Positions 1-8,276 of a stretch of DNA of 64,000 nt are shown here, one piece after another (position 1 is the stretch's first letter; each line of letters starts with the position of its first letter). The notes under the pieces are model-generated. The model saw only the letters and a list, made by a program, of their open reading frames with translations. It was not told the DNA's origin and did not search any database. Source of the stretch: J054 sp963850255 (GTDB taxonomy: Bacteria > Pseudomonadota > Gammaproteobacteria > Steroidobacterales > GCA-2729495); the NCBI GenBank assembly GCA_963850255.1, contig CAWKLL010000039.1:79902-143901 (forward strand), read 5' to 3'. Position numbers and translations under genes: made by a program.

Positions 1-1241
1 ATTCGTGCGCCCAGCTGGCCAAGCTTCTCCTCAATACACTCATATCCGCGGTCAATGTGATAGATCCGGTCGATGACCGTTTCGCCCTCTGCTACCAGCC
101 CCGCCAGCACCAGACCGGCGGAGGCGCGCAGATCGGTGGCCATTACCGGCGCCGCATGCAGGCCCTCGGTACCCCGCACAATAGCCGTGTGGCCCTCGAG
201 GCGAATATCCGCGCCCATGCGCTGGAGTTCCGGCACGTGCATGAAGCGGTTCTCGAAAACATTCTCCGTCACCGCAGCCACCCCGTCTGCCACCGCATTC
301 AATGCCATGAACTGCGCCTGCATATCGGTCGGAAAGCCGGGATAGGGAGAGGTACTGACATCCACCGACAATGGCCGTCGGCCATGCATGTCCAGCTCAA
401 TCCAGTCAGCGCCAACGCGGATTTCTGCGCCGGCTTCCTGCAGCTTGGCCAGTACCGCGTCGAGATGCGGCGGCGACACGCGCCGCAGGCGCAATTTACC
501 GCGCGTAATGGCGCCGGCCACCAGGAACGTGCCAGCCTCGATACGATCGGGCTGCACCTGGTAGTCACCGCCGCGCAGCCGCTCGACGCCCTGAATGACA
601 ATCCGATCGCTGCCAGCGCCGCTGATGTTCGCCCCCAGGCAGTTCAGAAATGCAGCCAGGTCAACGACCTCGGGTTCCCGGGCAGCATTCTCAATGACCG
701 TTTCGCCGTCGGCCAGCACCGCCGCCATCATCAGGTTTTCGGTGCCAGTTACCGACACCTTATCCATGAATAACTGCGCCCCGCGCAGACGGCCGGCCCG
801 CGCGCGAATATAGCCATCCTCTATCTCCACCTCGGCGCCCATGGCACGCAGACCTGCCACGTGCAGATCCACCGGTCGCGCGCCGATGGCGCAGCCGCCT
901 GGCATGGACACATCCGCCTCGCCAAAGCGTCCCAGCAACGGGCCCAGCACCAGGATCGACGCACGCATGGTTTTAACCAGGTCATAGGGCGCGGCAAACT
1001 TATTGAGCGGTCGGGCATCAACTTCAACTTCAAGACCATCATGCACCGTCACTTCAACACCCAGACGGCCGAGCAGCGCGATGGTGGTGGTGACGTCATT
1101 CAGATGCGGCAAATTGCCGATTCTTACCCGGTCATCGCATAGCACGGTGGCGGCAAGAATGGGCAGCGCAGCGTTCTTGGCTCCGGATATACGCACCTCG
1201 CCTGACAGGGGCACGCCGCCTTGTATAGCCAGTTTGTCCAT
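1..1241 (-). CDS. murA: UDP-N-acetylglucosamine 1-carboxyvinyltransferase MurA (3' end cut by window edge)
   Basis: First committed step of peptidoglycan synthesis: transfers enolpyruvate from PEP to UDP-GlcNAc in the cytoplasm. Reading the minus strand from the ATG at 1241 gives an N-terminus beginning MDKLAIQGG, an SGAKNA motif near residue 20 and the PGGCAIG loop holding the catalytic cysteine (about residue 117). The frame stays open to base 1, about 413 residues. The family is about 420 residues, so only a handful of C-terminal residues lie outside the window. ibaG starts upstream on the same strand with an 18-base gap, as in many gammaproteobacteria, so the two are probably co-transcribed. 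Confidence 0.97.
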   Translation of the reverse strand, partial: MDKLAIQGGVPLSGEVRISGAKNAALPILAATVLCDDRVRIGNLPHLNDVTTTIALLGRLGVEVTVHDGLEVEVDARPLNKFAAPYDLVKTMRASILVLGPLLGRFGEADVSMPGGCAIGARPVDLHVAGLRAMGAEVEIEDGYIRARAGRLRGAQLFMDKVSVTGTENLMMAAVLADGETVIENAAREPEVVDLAAFLNCLGANISGAGSDRIVIQGVERLRGGDYQVQPDRIEAGTFLVAGAITRGKLRLRRVSPPHLDAVLAKLQEAGAEIRVGADWIELDMHGRRPLSVDVSTSPYPGFPTDMQAQFMALNAVADGVAAVTENVFENRFMHVPELQRMGADIRLEGHTAIVRGTEGLHAAPVMATDLRASAGLVLAGLVAEGETVIDRIYHIDRGYECIEEKLGQLGAR

Positions 1242-1259
1242 TTGTCAGGGGCCGGCGAC

Positions 1260-1502
1260 TCAGGCCTGGCGTTGTGCCCATTCTTCAGGGGTCAGCGCCT
1301 GGATGGAAAGTGCATGGATTTCGCGGCCGACCTTTTCGCCGAGTGCTGAATAAATCAACTGATGACGCTGCAGCGCGCGTTTGCCCGTGAAGGCGCTGCT
1401 AACTACCGTCGCTTCATAGTGAGTCTGATCATCGCTGGCGACCTGGGCCAGGCAATCGGGCAAAGCGGCGATGAGGATTCGTTCAATTTCTTTCGGCTGC
1501 AT
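1260..1502 (-). CDS. ibaG: BolA-family protein IbaG
   Basis: Small BolA/YrbA-type protein of 80 residues. In other gammaproteobacteria IbaG pairs with monothiol glutaredoxins and is linked to Fe-S trafficking and acid stress. The BolA fold is recognisable from the middle HYEATVVS segment, the ALQRHQLIY stretch and the C-terminal EIHALSIQALTPEEW, which carries the conserved histidine. It lies directly upstream of murA and is divergent from yrbG, with only about 41 bases between the two start codons. That gap must hold promoters for both directions or neither. Confidence 0.93.
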   Translation of the reverse strand: MQPKEIERILIAALPDCLAQVASDDQTHYEATVVSSAFTGKRALQRHQLIYSALGEKVGREIHALSIQALTPEEWAQRQA

Positions 1503-1543
1503 AAATATGACAATAGGGTGAAGACTGGCGCGCCATTATAATC

Positions 1544-2515
1544 ATGCTCATGTTGTTATATCTGACGGCGATCCTCGCCGGCTTTTTGCTGCTGGTGTAC
1601 GGCGCCGACCGGGTAGTCCTCGGCGCCGGCGCTATCGCCCGGCATTTCGAGATCTCACCCATGCTGATCGGCCTGACGGTGGTCGGTTTTGCGACCTCCT
1701 TGCCGGAAGTGATTGTTTCTGCGACGGCGGCCCTGTCCGGCGCACCAAACCTGGCCATCGGCAATGCACTGGGTTCGAATATTGCCAATATCGGACTGGT
1801 GCTGGGGGTCGCGGCAATGATCCGGCCGCTGGCCATTCGCTCCAGCACGCTGAGCAAGGAATTGCCGGTCATGCTGGCGGTCAGCGTGCTCCCCGTATTG
1901 CTGTTCGCCGATAGCCGGCTGAGTCGGCTGGACGGACTGCTGCTGCTCGGCGGACTGGTGGTCTTCATGATCTGGGTGGTGCGGCTGGGCCAGTCCACCC
2001 GCGGCAAAGATCCCATCGAAGCACAATATGCTGCGGAGCTGCCGGCGGGGGTCAGCCTGCGGCAAGCCTCAATCGCCGTATTCATTGGCATTATCGTGCT
2101 GCTACTCGGCGCCAATGCTCTGGTCTGGGGCAGCGAGTCCGTGGCCCGGGCCCTGGGTGTCAGCGATCTTGTACTGGGCGTTACAGTTGTCGCCATCGGC
2201 ACCAGCCTGCCGGAACTGGCCGTGTCAGTGGTCAGCGCTCGCAAGGGCGAACACGGACTGGCCCTGGGCAATGTTATTGGCTCCAATGCCTTTAATTTGC
2301 TGGCCGTAATTGGCGTCGCAGCGAGCATTCATCCGGTTGATCTTGAAGCCGATGCCGTGCAACTGCATTTACCCGTGATGGTTGGCTTCAGCCTGGTATT
2401 TTTCTTCATCGCGTACAATCGTGGCGAGACCATGCGAGTCGGGCGAGCGGCCGGAATTCTGCTATTTGCGGCGTTTTGCAGCTACCTCGTTTTCGTGGCG
2501 ATGAGAGCGCTCTAG
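1544..2515 (+). CDS. yrbG: calcium/sodium antiporter, YrbG family
   Basis: Inner-membrane cation/Ca2+ exchanger of 323 residues with about ten hydrophobic segments. The two inverted alpha repeats typical of the family are visible: FATSLPEV followed by GNALGSNIANIGL in the first half, and IGTSLPEL followed by GNVIGSNAFNLL in the second. A second ATG six bases downstream (1550) is an equally possible start. In E. coli this gene lies between the mla lipid transport genes and kdsD. Here it directly precedes kdsD, but the mla genes are not between it and ibaG. Confidence 0.92.
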   Translation: MLMLLYLTAILAGFLLLVYGADRVVLGAGAIARHFEISPMLIGLTVVGFATSLPEVIVSATAALSGAPNLAIGNALGSNIANIGLVLGVAAMIRPLAIRSSTLSKELPVMLAVSVLPVLLFADSRLSRLDGLLLLGGLVVFMIWVVRLGQSTRGKDPIEAQYAAELPAGVSLRQASIAVFIGIIVLLLGANALVWGSESVARALGVSDLVLGVTVVAIGTSLPELAVSVVSARKGEHGLALGNVIGSNAFNLLAVIGVAASIHPVDLEADAVQLHLPVMVGFSLVFFFIAYNRGETMRVGRAAGILLFAAFCSYLVFVAMRAL

Positions 2516-2586
2516 GCTTGCCGCAACGAGGCTGCGGCTGGAGCAGCAACGGACCCGGCTTTGACGAGTCACGGTAGCGACTGAAA

Positions 2587-3570
2587 TTGAGTAGCACAGT
2601 GAACGAAACTGACATCCAGGCGCGCGCGCGCCAGGTCCTGGAAATAGAAGCCCAGGCGATTACCGCACTGCTGCCGCGCATCGGCGAGGCATTCACAAAG
2701 GCCTGCCGCGAATGCCTGGCATGCCGGGGGCGCGTAGTCGTTACCGGCATGGGCAAATCCGGTCACATTGGCGGCAAAATCGCGGCGACATTGGCCAGCA
2801 CCGGCACGCCGGCTTTCTTTGTGCATCCTGGTGAGGCCAGTCACGGTGACCTCGGCATGATTACACCCAAGGACCTGGTTATCGCCATTTCGAATTCCGG
2901 CGAGACGGCAGAAATCGTCACCATTTTGCCGCTGCTCAAGCGCCTGGGCGTGCCATTGATCACCATGACCGGCAACCTCGAATCCACCCTGGGCCGCGCC
3001 AGCACGGTATCGCTGGACACCAGCGTTGCCGAGGAAGCCTGCCCCATGAACCTGGCACCCACGGCCAGCACCACTGCCTGCCTGGCTATGGGTGACGCAC
3101 TGGCCGTCGCCCTGCTGGAAAGCCGTGGCTTTACCGCTGAAGATTTCGCCCTCGCCCATCCTGGTGGCGCCCTCGGCCGGCGCTTGTTGTTACATGTCAG
3201 CGATCTGATGCACAGCGGCGACGCCTTGCCGCAGATTGCGGCCACGGCCTCGCTACGCGACGGCCTGATGGAAATGACCCGCAAGGGCCTCGGCATGACC
3301 ACGGTGATCAACGCCGATGGCAGTTTTGCCGGCGTTTTTACCGACGGCGATTTACGCCGGACTCTGGACCAGGGCGTCGATATGCACAGCACCGCCATGG
3401 CAGAGGTGATGACCAGCAACGGCAAACGTATCGGCCCGGATATGCTGGCGGCCGAAGCCATGCGGATGCTGGAGCAAAATAAAATTACCTCGTTGGTGGT
3501 GATATCTGATAGCGGTAGCTTGGCCGGCGTGCTTCACATCCATGACCTGTTACGCGCGGGCGTGGCATGA
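2587..3570 (+). CDS. kdsD: D-arabinose 5-phosphate isomerase KdsD
   Basis: Converts ribulose 5-phosphate to arabinose 5-phosphate, the first dedicated step of Kdo synthesis for LPS. The protein is about 327 residues. An N-terminal SIS sugar-isomerase domain (about 40-180) has GMGKSGHIGGKIAATLASTG and a SNSGETAE phosphate-binding loop, and two CBS domains follow (about 205-327). The start is uncertain: TTG at 2587 is used here, but an in-frame GTG at 2599 is possible and neither has a clear Shine-Dalgarno. The stop overlaps the kdsC ATG by 4 bases, indicating translational coupling. Confidence 0.95.
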   Translation: MSSTVNETDIQARARQVLEIEAQAITALLPRIGEAFTKACRECLACRGRVVVTGMGKSGHIGGKIAATLASTGTPAFFVHPGEASHGDLGMITPKDLVIAISNSGETAEIVTILPLLKRLGVPLITMTGNLESTLGRASTVSLDTSVAEEACPMNLAPTASTTACLAMGDALAVALLESRGFTAEDFALAHPGGALGRRLLLHVSDLMHSGDALPQIAATASLRDGLMEMTRKGLGMTTVINADGSFAGVFTDGDLRRTLDQGVDMHSTAMAEVMTSNGKRIGPDMLAAEAMRMLEQNKITSLVVISDSGSLAGVLHIHDLLRAGVA

Positions 3571-4097
3571 CTGGCGTCGACGCCTCGCATTGGCCGCAAA
3601 CAGTCCTGACCGCCGCCGCCGGCACTGAACTGCTGGTGCTGGATGTGGACGGCGTACTAACCGACGGTCGCCTCCACTACGACGCAGAGGGCCGCGAAGC
3701 CAAGGTGTTCCATGTGCGCGACGGCTTCGGCATCAAGGCCGCGATGGCCTGCGGCATCCAGGTAGCGGTAATTTCAGGGCGCGCGTCTGTGCCTGTGCAG
3801 CGACGCATGCAGGAACTGGGCATCACCCAGGTGGTGCTTGGTCGCGACGACAAACTGATTGCCCTGCGTGAACTGTGTGACAGGCTAGGTCTGGATTCGC
3901 TTTCCGGCGTGGCCTACGTCGGCGACGATCTGCCGGATTTACCAGCGATCAAGGCCGTCGGCCTTGGCCTGACTGTCGCCGATGGCCACCCCGAGGTATT
4001 GGCCGCAGCGATGGCAGCCACTCAACGCGCAGGCGGATATGGCGCGGTGCGAGAAATCTGCGACCTGCTGATACAACAACGCCAGCATCGAGCCTGA
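3567..4097 (+). CDS. kdsC: 3-deoxy-D-manno-octulosonate 8-phosphate phosphatase KdsC
   Basis: HAD-superfamily phosphatase of 176 residues that removes phosphate from Kdo-8-P. The first HAD motif is seen as LDVDGVLTDG near residue 25, with the nucleophile Asp and the DxD acid/base pair. The second motif is the ISGRAS serine, and the last is YVGDDLPDLPA. These match the compact, capless, tetrameric KdsC type. It is the middle gene of the kdsD-kdsC-lptCAB string, overlapping kdsD by 4 bases and followed after 5 bases by lptC, so one operon from sugar synthesis to LPS export is likely. Confidence 0.96.
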   Translation: MTGVDASHWPQTVLTAAAGTELLVLDVDGVLTDGRLHYDAEGREAKVFHVRDGFGIKAAMACGIQVAVISGRASVPVQRRMQELGITQVVLGRDDKLIALRELCDRLGLDSLSGVAYVGDDLPDLPAIKAVGLGLTVADGHPEVLAAAMAATQRAGGYGAVREICDLLIQQRQHRA

Positions 4098-4102
4098 CCC
4101 GG

Positions 4103-4660
4103 GTGGACTCACGCAGCCTGACACGCATCATATTGCTCAGTGTCGCCGCGGTTTCCAGCGGGCTGCTGCTATCACGCCTGGAAGACGAGCCGAAATCTGC
4201 AGATAGAGTGCCGCGACTGGGTGCCGGTTACTACGTCGAGGCTGCCGAACTGATCGGCACCGGCGACAACGGGGCGGTGCTTTACCGCGTGCAAACCGAC
4301 CAGGCTACGGAACAGCTGGCCGACGGATCCGTGGCCCTGGATAGAGTTCGAATCATATACACCGCCGAAGAAGCCGTGCCCTGGAATTTGACCGCCAACA
4401 CCGGGCGTATCCCGTCGGATGGTAAGATGCTTGAGTTGTTGGGCGATGTGGTGGCGATGACCCGCGAAGGAGAAGGCCAACCCGCAGTTATTCGTACGGA
4501 ATACCTGCGTTTGGAGCCCGATAACTATGTCGCGTATACGGATCGTAAGGTGACTATAGATTACGCAGACTCGCGTCTGTTCGCCGTCGGCATGCGCGCG
4601 TATCTCAAGGAAGACCGACTGCAATTGTTATCGAATGTGAATGGAAAATTTGTTCCCTAG
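4103..4660 (+). CDS. lptC: LPS export protein LptC
   Basis: Bitopic inner-membrane component of the Lpt bridge that passes LPS from the LptBFG transporter to LptA. It has 185 residues with a GTG start, one N-terminal membrane anchor (about residues 8-25), then a periplasmic beta-jellyroll domain. The fold is supported by YYVEAAELIGTGDNG near residue 44 and the repeated beta-strand pattern through the C-terminus. The 3' end overlaps lptA by 20 bases. Sequence conservation in this family is low, so identification rests on size, topology and position as much as on motifs. Confidence 0.9.
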   Translation: MDSRSLTRIILLSVAAVSSGLLLSRLEDEPKSADRVPRLGAGYYVEAAELIGTGDNGAVLYRVQTDQATEQLADGSVALDRVRIIYTAEEAVPWNLTANTGRIPSDGKMLELLGDVVAMTREGEGQPAVIRTEYLRLEPDNYVAYTDRKVTIDYADSRLFAVGMRAYLKEDRLQLLSNVNGKFVP

Positions 4661-5264
4661 ACTGCTGATCAGCGTGTTATCGAGTTTTGCCTGGGTCGGC
4701 GTTTGCGCGCAGACACCGGACCTGGAAATTCCCGATCTCACCCTCAGCGACACCTTACCCATCAATCTGGACGCCGACTCCTCGGAGTTCGACCGGCTCA
4801 ACAATCGACTGCGATTCACAGGCCTGCGACTCTCGCAGGGGGCCCTGGGCATCGTGGCCGATGCCGCCGAAGCGAACGAACTGGACTTCAACAACAGCGA
4901 ATGGATTTTTCGCGGCAATGTGCTGATTGAAAGCGGCAACACCCGGGCCTGGTGCGACGAAGCCATCGTGCGCTTCAGGGAACACCAAATGGCGTATGCC
5001 GAATTGAGCGGTGTGCCGGCCCGTTTCGAACAGAAGCGCGGCGACGATAAAGCCCTGGCCGAGGGGCGTGCACTTACCATCGAATATGATCTGTCGGGCG
5101 CGAATATCCGTTTGCTAAAGCAAGCCTGGTTGAGCGACGGCAAGAATGAAGTCTCCGGGGCAAGCATTTCCTATGATCTGGCGCGCGAATTCATCATCGC
5201 CGACAGTGATGACAGTGGCCAGGTGCGGATGAAAATCACCCCCCCGGAACAGCCCGAGCCCTGA
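4641..5264 (+). CDS. lptA: LPS transport periplasmic protein LptA
   Basis: Periplasmic bridge protein of the LPS export machine, 207 residues. An N-terminal signal sequence (about residues 1-23, ending near VCAQ) precedes an OstA-like beta-jellyroll with INLDADSSEFD at its start, matching the family pattern of interleaved strands. It overlaps lptC by 20 bases and is followed after 6 bases by lptB. The C-terminus ends in a proline-rich PPEQPEP tail. This is the least conserved part of the operon, but context is decisive. Confidence 0.9.
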   Translation: MENLFPRLLISVLSSFAWVGVCAQTPDLEIPDLTLSDTLPINLDADSSEFDRLNNRLRFTGLRLSQGALGIVADAAEANELDFNNSEWIFRGNVLIESGNTRAWCDEAIVRFREHQMAYAELSGVPARFEQKRGDDKALAEGRALTIEYDLSGANIRLLKQAWLSDGKNEVSGASISYDLAREFIIADSDDSGQVRMKITPPEQPEP

Positions 5265-5270
5265 ATTATT

Positions 5271-5996
5271 GTGAGTATTCTCAGCGCAGAGAACATTTCA
5301 AAACGCTACAAGCTTCGCCAGGTGGTAAAGAACATCTCGCTGGAGATCAACAGCGGTGAAGTGGTCGGCCTGCTTGGGCCTAACGGTGCCGGAAAAACCA
5401 CCGCCTTTTATATGATCGTCGGACTAGTCGGCGCCGATGCAGGCCGCATCATGCTGGACGGCAAAGACCTGACCAGCATGCCCATGCACAAGCGAGCCCG
5501 CATGGGCCTGGGATACCTGCCTCAGGAAGCGTCAGTCTTTCGCAAACTGACCGTCGATCAAAACATCATGGCGATCCTGCAGACTCGTGCAGACCTTGAC
5601 CGGGCAGATCGTGAACGCATTCTCGAAGAGCTGCTCGACGAACTGCACGTTAATCACGTTCGAAACAGCCTAGGTATCAGCCTGTCCGGTGGCGAACGAC
5701 GGCGGGTTGAGATCGCGCGTGCTCTGGCAGCCGAGCCGCGCTTCGTATTGCTGGACGAACCCTTCGCCGGGGTAGATCCGATCTCGGTTCTCGATATCCA
5801 GCGCATCATCAAGCACCTGGCAAAACGCGGCATCGGCGTGCTGATTACCGACCACAATGTGCGCGAGACCCTGGGCATTTGCGGGCGCGCCTATATTCTT
5901 AACGACGGCACGCTTATCGCGCGCGGTTCACCCGACGAAATCCTGCATAACCAGCATGTGCGCGAGGTCTACCTGGGTGAAGGTTTCCGACTTTAG
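5271..5996 (+). CDS. lptB: LPS export ABC transporter ATP-binding protein LptB
   Basis: Cytoplasmic ATPase (241 residues) that powers LPS extraction with the membrane proteins LptF and LptG, which are not in this window. Walker A is GPNGAGKTT near residue 35, the Q-loop is YLPQEASVFRKL, the ABC signature is LSGGERRRVEIARALA, and Walker B is FVLLDEPFAGVDP with the switch histidine in ITDHNVRE. The start is GTG, six bases after lptA. It is the last lpt gene before rpoN, which begins only 15 bases on, so read-through into rpoN is likely. Confidence 0.97.
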   Translation: MSILSAENISKRYKLRQVVKNISLEINSGEVVGLLGPNGAGKTTAFYMIVGLVGADAGRIMLDGKDLTSMPMHKRARMGLGYLPQEASVFRKLTVDQNIMAILQTRADLDRADRERILEELLDELHVNHVRNSLGISLSGGERRRVEIARALAAEPRFVLLDEPFAGVDPISVLDIQRIIKHLAKRGIGVLITDHNVRETLGICGRAYILNDGTLIARGSPDEILHNQHVREVYLGEGFRL

Positions 5997-6011
5997 GTTG
6001 GCGCCAAAATA

Positions 6012-7445
6012 ATGAGCGCAATGAAACCATCACTGCAGCTTCGCGTCAGCCAGCAGCTGGTAATGACGCCGCAACTACAACAGGCACTACGCCTGCTGCA
6101 GATGCCGGTTCTCGAGCTGAGCACCCAACTGGAAAAAGCGCTGGCAGAAAACGTAATGCTGGAGGCCGATGAACCTCTGGATACTGCGGACGGCAGCGAA
6201 AAGGCCAGCGAATCCGACGACTCCAGCGACGCTGAGCAAGCGGCAGAAGTTGTCGCCGGCGAGTTTGAGGAGGGCGACCTCTGGGAAGACCGTAGTCAGG
6301 CTGACAGCCGCGGCGATTCATGGACGGACGATTCGCGCCGCCCCGAACTGGCCGACCAAAGCGGTGAATCGCTGCAGGAACATCTGCTTTGGCAGTTGGA
6401 GATGGAGGATTTTTCACCCCGCGAAATCGCCATCGGCCATGCCCTGGTCGATGCAATAAACGACGACGGCTATCTCACCGAGTCACTCGAAGACATACAC
6501 ACGGCGGTGCAGGGCGAAGCGGGTTTTAGCCGCTCAGAAATTGACGCCACCCTGGCCAAAATTCAGCAACTTGACCCGCCCGGAATAGCCGCCCGCGACC
6601 TGGCCGAATGCCTGAGCCTGCAGTTGCGCTTGCTCGACAGCTCTGTGGAAGGGCGTGAACTGGCGCTGGTAATTGCCGCCGGTCATCTTGACGCCGTCGC
6701 CGCCCAGGAGTACGCGAGCCTGCGACGAGCGCTCGGGGTTGCAGAGGAGGATCTGCACGCAGCATTGGCGCTTGTACGCGCCTGCAACCCACGCCCCGGT
6801 GCGGCGATTCAGGCCAGCACGCCTGACTACATCATGCCGGATGTGTACGTCCGCAAGCAGGACGGCCGCTGGGTTGTCGAGGTAAACCGTTCGGGCGCGC
6901 CGCGCTTGCGCGTCAACCAGGTTTATGCCGATCTTCTCAAGGGCAATGGCGCTCACGACACCCTGCGGGCGCAACTGCAAGAGGCGCGTTTTCTGGTGCG
7001 CAGCCTGGAGATACGCAACGACACCCTGACCAAAGTCGCGCTATGTATCGTCAAGCGCCAGACAGAATTTCTCGAGCATGGCGAGGAAGCGATGAAACCC
7101 ATGGTGCTACGCGACATTGCCGAAACAGTAGAAATGCATGAATCGACGATTTCACGCGTAACGGCCAATAAGTACATGCATACGCCGCGCGGCGTCTTTG
7201 AATTTCGTTACTTTTTCTCCAGTCAGCTGGCAGGCAACGACGGCTCCGAACAGTCATCTACGGCGATACGCGCGAAGATCAAGCGCATGATTGGCCATGA
7301 AAACCCGGCGAAACCCTTAAGCGACGCAAAAATTGCAACGATTTTGGCCGAAGAAGGCATTCAGGTTGCACGCAGAACGGTGGCGAAATATCGTGAGGGC
7401 ATGCGCATCCCCACATCCAGCGAACGCAAGCGACGCATAGCCTGA
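6012..7445 (+). CDS. rpoN: RNA polymerase sigma-54 factor RpoN
   Basis: Alternative sigma factor of 477 residues needing AAA+ enhancer-binding activators. Region I is glutamine- and leucine-rich (LVMTPQLQQALRLLQMP, about residues 15-32). Region II is an acidic, low-complexity linker (about 55-120). The core-binding and DNA-binding domains follow, with the C-terminal RpoN box ARRTVAKYRE near residue 455. The organisation lptB-rpoN-hpf-ptsN-rapZ is the classic gammaproteobacterial one. No other sigma-54 partner genes are seen in the window. Confidence 0.98.
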   Translation: MSAMKPSLQLRVSQQLVMTPQLQQALRLLQMPVLELSTQLEKALAENVMLEADEPLDTADGSEKASESDDSSDAEQAAEVVAGEFEEGDLWEDRSQADSRGDSWTDDSRRPELADQSGESLQEHLLWQLEMEDFSPREIAIGHALVDAINDDGYLTESLEDIHTAVQGEAGFSRSEIDATLAKIQQLDPPGIAARDLAECLSLQLRLLDSSVEGRELALVIAAGHLDAVAAQEYASLRRALGVAEEDLHAALALVRACNPRPGAAIQASTPDYIMPDVYVRKQDGRWVVEVNRSGAPRLRVNQVYADLLKGNGAHDTLRAQLQEARFLVRSLEIRNDTLTKVALCIVKRQTEFLEHGEEAMKPMVLRDIAETVEMHESTISRVTANKYMHTPRGVFEFRYFFSSQLAGNDGSEQSSTAIRAKIKRMIGHENPAKPLSDAKIATILAEEGIQVARRTVAKYREGMRIPTSSERKRRIA

Positions 7446-7463
7446 TACCAGAACAAACAATCA

Positions 7464-7469
7464 AAGGAG
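7464..7469 (+). promoter_or_regulatory. Shine-Dalgarno site fixing the hpf start
   Basis: The motif AAGGAG ends two bases before an ATG at 7472 but eight bases before a second in-frame ATG at 7478. The spacing favours 7478, which also gives the expected MQINLTGHHVELT N-terminus of the HPF family. Confidence 0.7.
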
Positions 7470-7477
7470 CAATGCAG

Positions 7478-7798
7478 ATGCAAATAAACCTAACGGGTCA
7501 CCATGTTGAGCTCACTCCCGCGCTGCGAGATTACATCAATGGGAAAATGGAAAAGCTAGAACGCCACTTTGGGCATGTGACGGGGGTTCACTGCATTCTT
7601 ACCGTTGAAAAACTTCGCCATAAAGCCGAGGCCCGGGTCGCGGTGTCCGGCGGAACTTTATTTGCTGAATCGGTCGAAGACGACATGTATGCAGCCATCG
7701 ACGGACTGGTCGACAAACTCGATCGACAAATCGTCAAGCATAAAGAAAAGCTCACCGATCACCATGCGCGCGACAGTCATAAACGCGATCAACTCTGA
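7478..7798 (+). CDS. hpf: ribosome hibernation promoting factor HPF
   Basis: Short-form HPF/YfiA-type protein of 106 residues that binds the 30S decoding region and stabilises 100S dimers or inactive 70S in stationary phase. The N-terminal beta-alpha-beta fold is seen in INLTGHHVELTPALRDYINGK, and the basic stretch VDKLDRQIVKHKEKL near residue 75 is the usual rRNA contact. There is no C-terminal dimerisation domain of the long form, so it needs a partner or acts as the short type. The start was chosen by ribosome-binding-site spacing. It lies 32 bases after rpoN. Confidence 0.95.
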   Translation: MQINLTGHHVELTPALRDYINGKMEKLERHFGHVTGVHCILTVEKLRHKAEARVAVSGGTLFAESVEDDMYAAIDGLVDKLDRQIVKHKEKLTDHHARDSHKRDQL

Positions 7799-7808
7799 CG
7801 GATCGGTT

Positions 7809-8276
7809 TTGATTGATTCTGCCTTCATAGATGCCCAGCGGATTCGTTGCCGGGCAGACGCCAGCAGCCGCAAGCATGCCCTGGAACAACTGAGCCAGTT
7901 GCTGGCGGACGGGCCCAGCGGGTTCAGTGCCGCGGAAATATTTAGCTCACTTAACCAGCGAGAACGACTGGGCAGTACCTGCCTGGGCAATGGTGTCGCC
8001 CTGCCTCACTGCCGTCTGCCCAATCTGACTGCACCGGTGGCCGCCCTGCTATTGCTCAATGAACCCGTCGACTTCGACGGCGAGGACAGCGACGTACGAG
8101 TCGTACTGGGCGTGTTGCTGCCGGAAAACGACGAACGCCGCGAACTGGCCCCCATAGCTCGGGCACTACGCGCTGAGAGAAATTTGTCAGCCCTGCTAAA
8201 CGCAGCAGACCCGCGCGCCGCCGCCAGTATCGTCAACACGCAGGCGGCGGAAGGAACAGACAATGCTGCGCAATGA
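7809..8276 (+). CDS. ptsN: nitrogen-regulatory PTS EIIA component PtsN
   Basis: EIIA(Ntr) of the regulatory phosphotransferase system, 155 residues from a TTG start. The phospho-acceptor histidine sits in GNGVALPHCR near residue 60, preceded by RERLGSTCLG, exactly as in PtsN of Pseudomonas and E. coli. The TTG at 7809 gives an N-terminus of the same length as pseudomonad PtsN. An in-frame ATG at 7764, overlapping hpf by 35 bases, is the alternative. It regulates potassium transport and other targets through its phosphorylation state. The usual NPr phospho-donor gene is absent from the cluster. Confidence 0.9.
   Translation: MIDSAFIDAQRIRCRADASSRKHALEQLSQLLADGPSGFSAAEIFSSLNQRERLGSTCLGNGVALPHCRLPNLTAPVAALLLLNEPVDFDGEDSDVRVVLGVLLPENDERRELAPIARALRAERNLSALLNAADPRAAASIVNTQAAEGTDNAAQ
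8249..8255 (+). promoter_or_regulatory. Shine-Dalgarno site fixing the rapZ start
   Basis: GGAAGGA lies seven bases before the ATG at 8263, inside the end of ptsN. It supports that start over the internal ATG at 8287, although 8287 would give the shorter N-terminus MRLIIVSG seen in E. coli RapZ. Confidence 0.65.

Noticed and set aside
57..773. Long plus-strand reading frame of 238 codons
   Set aside because: It is the antisense shadow of murA and has no homology that I recognise.
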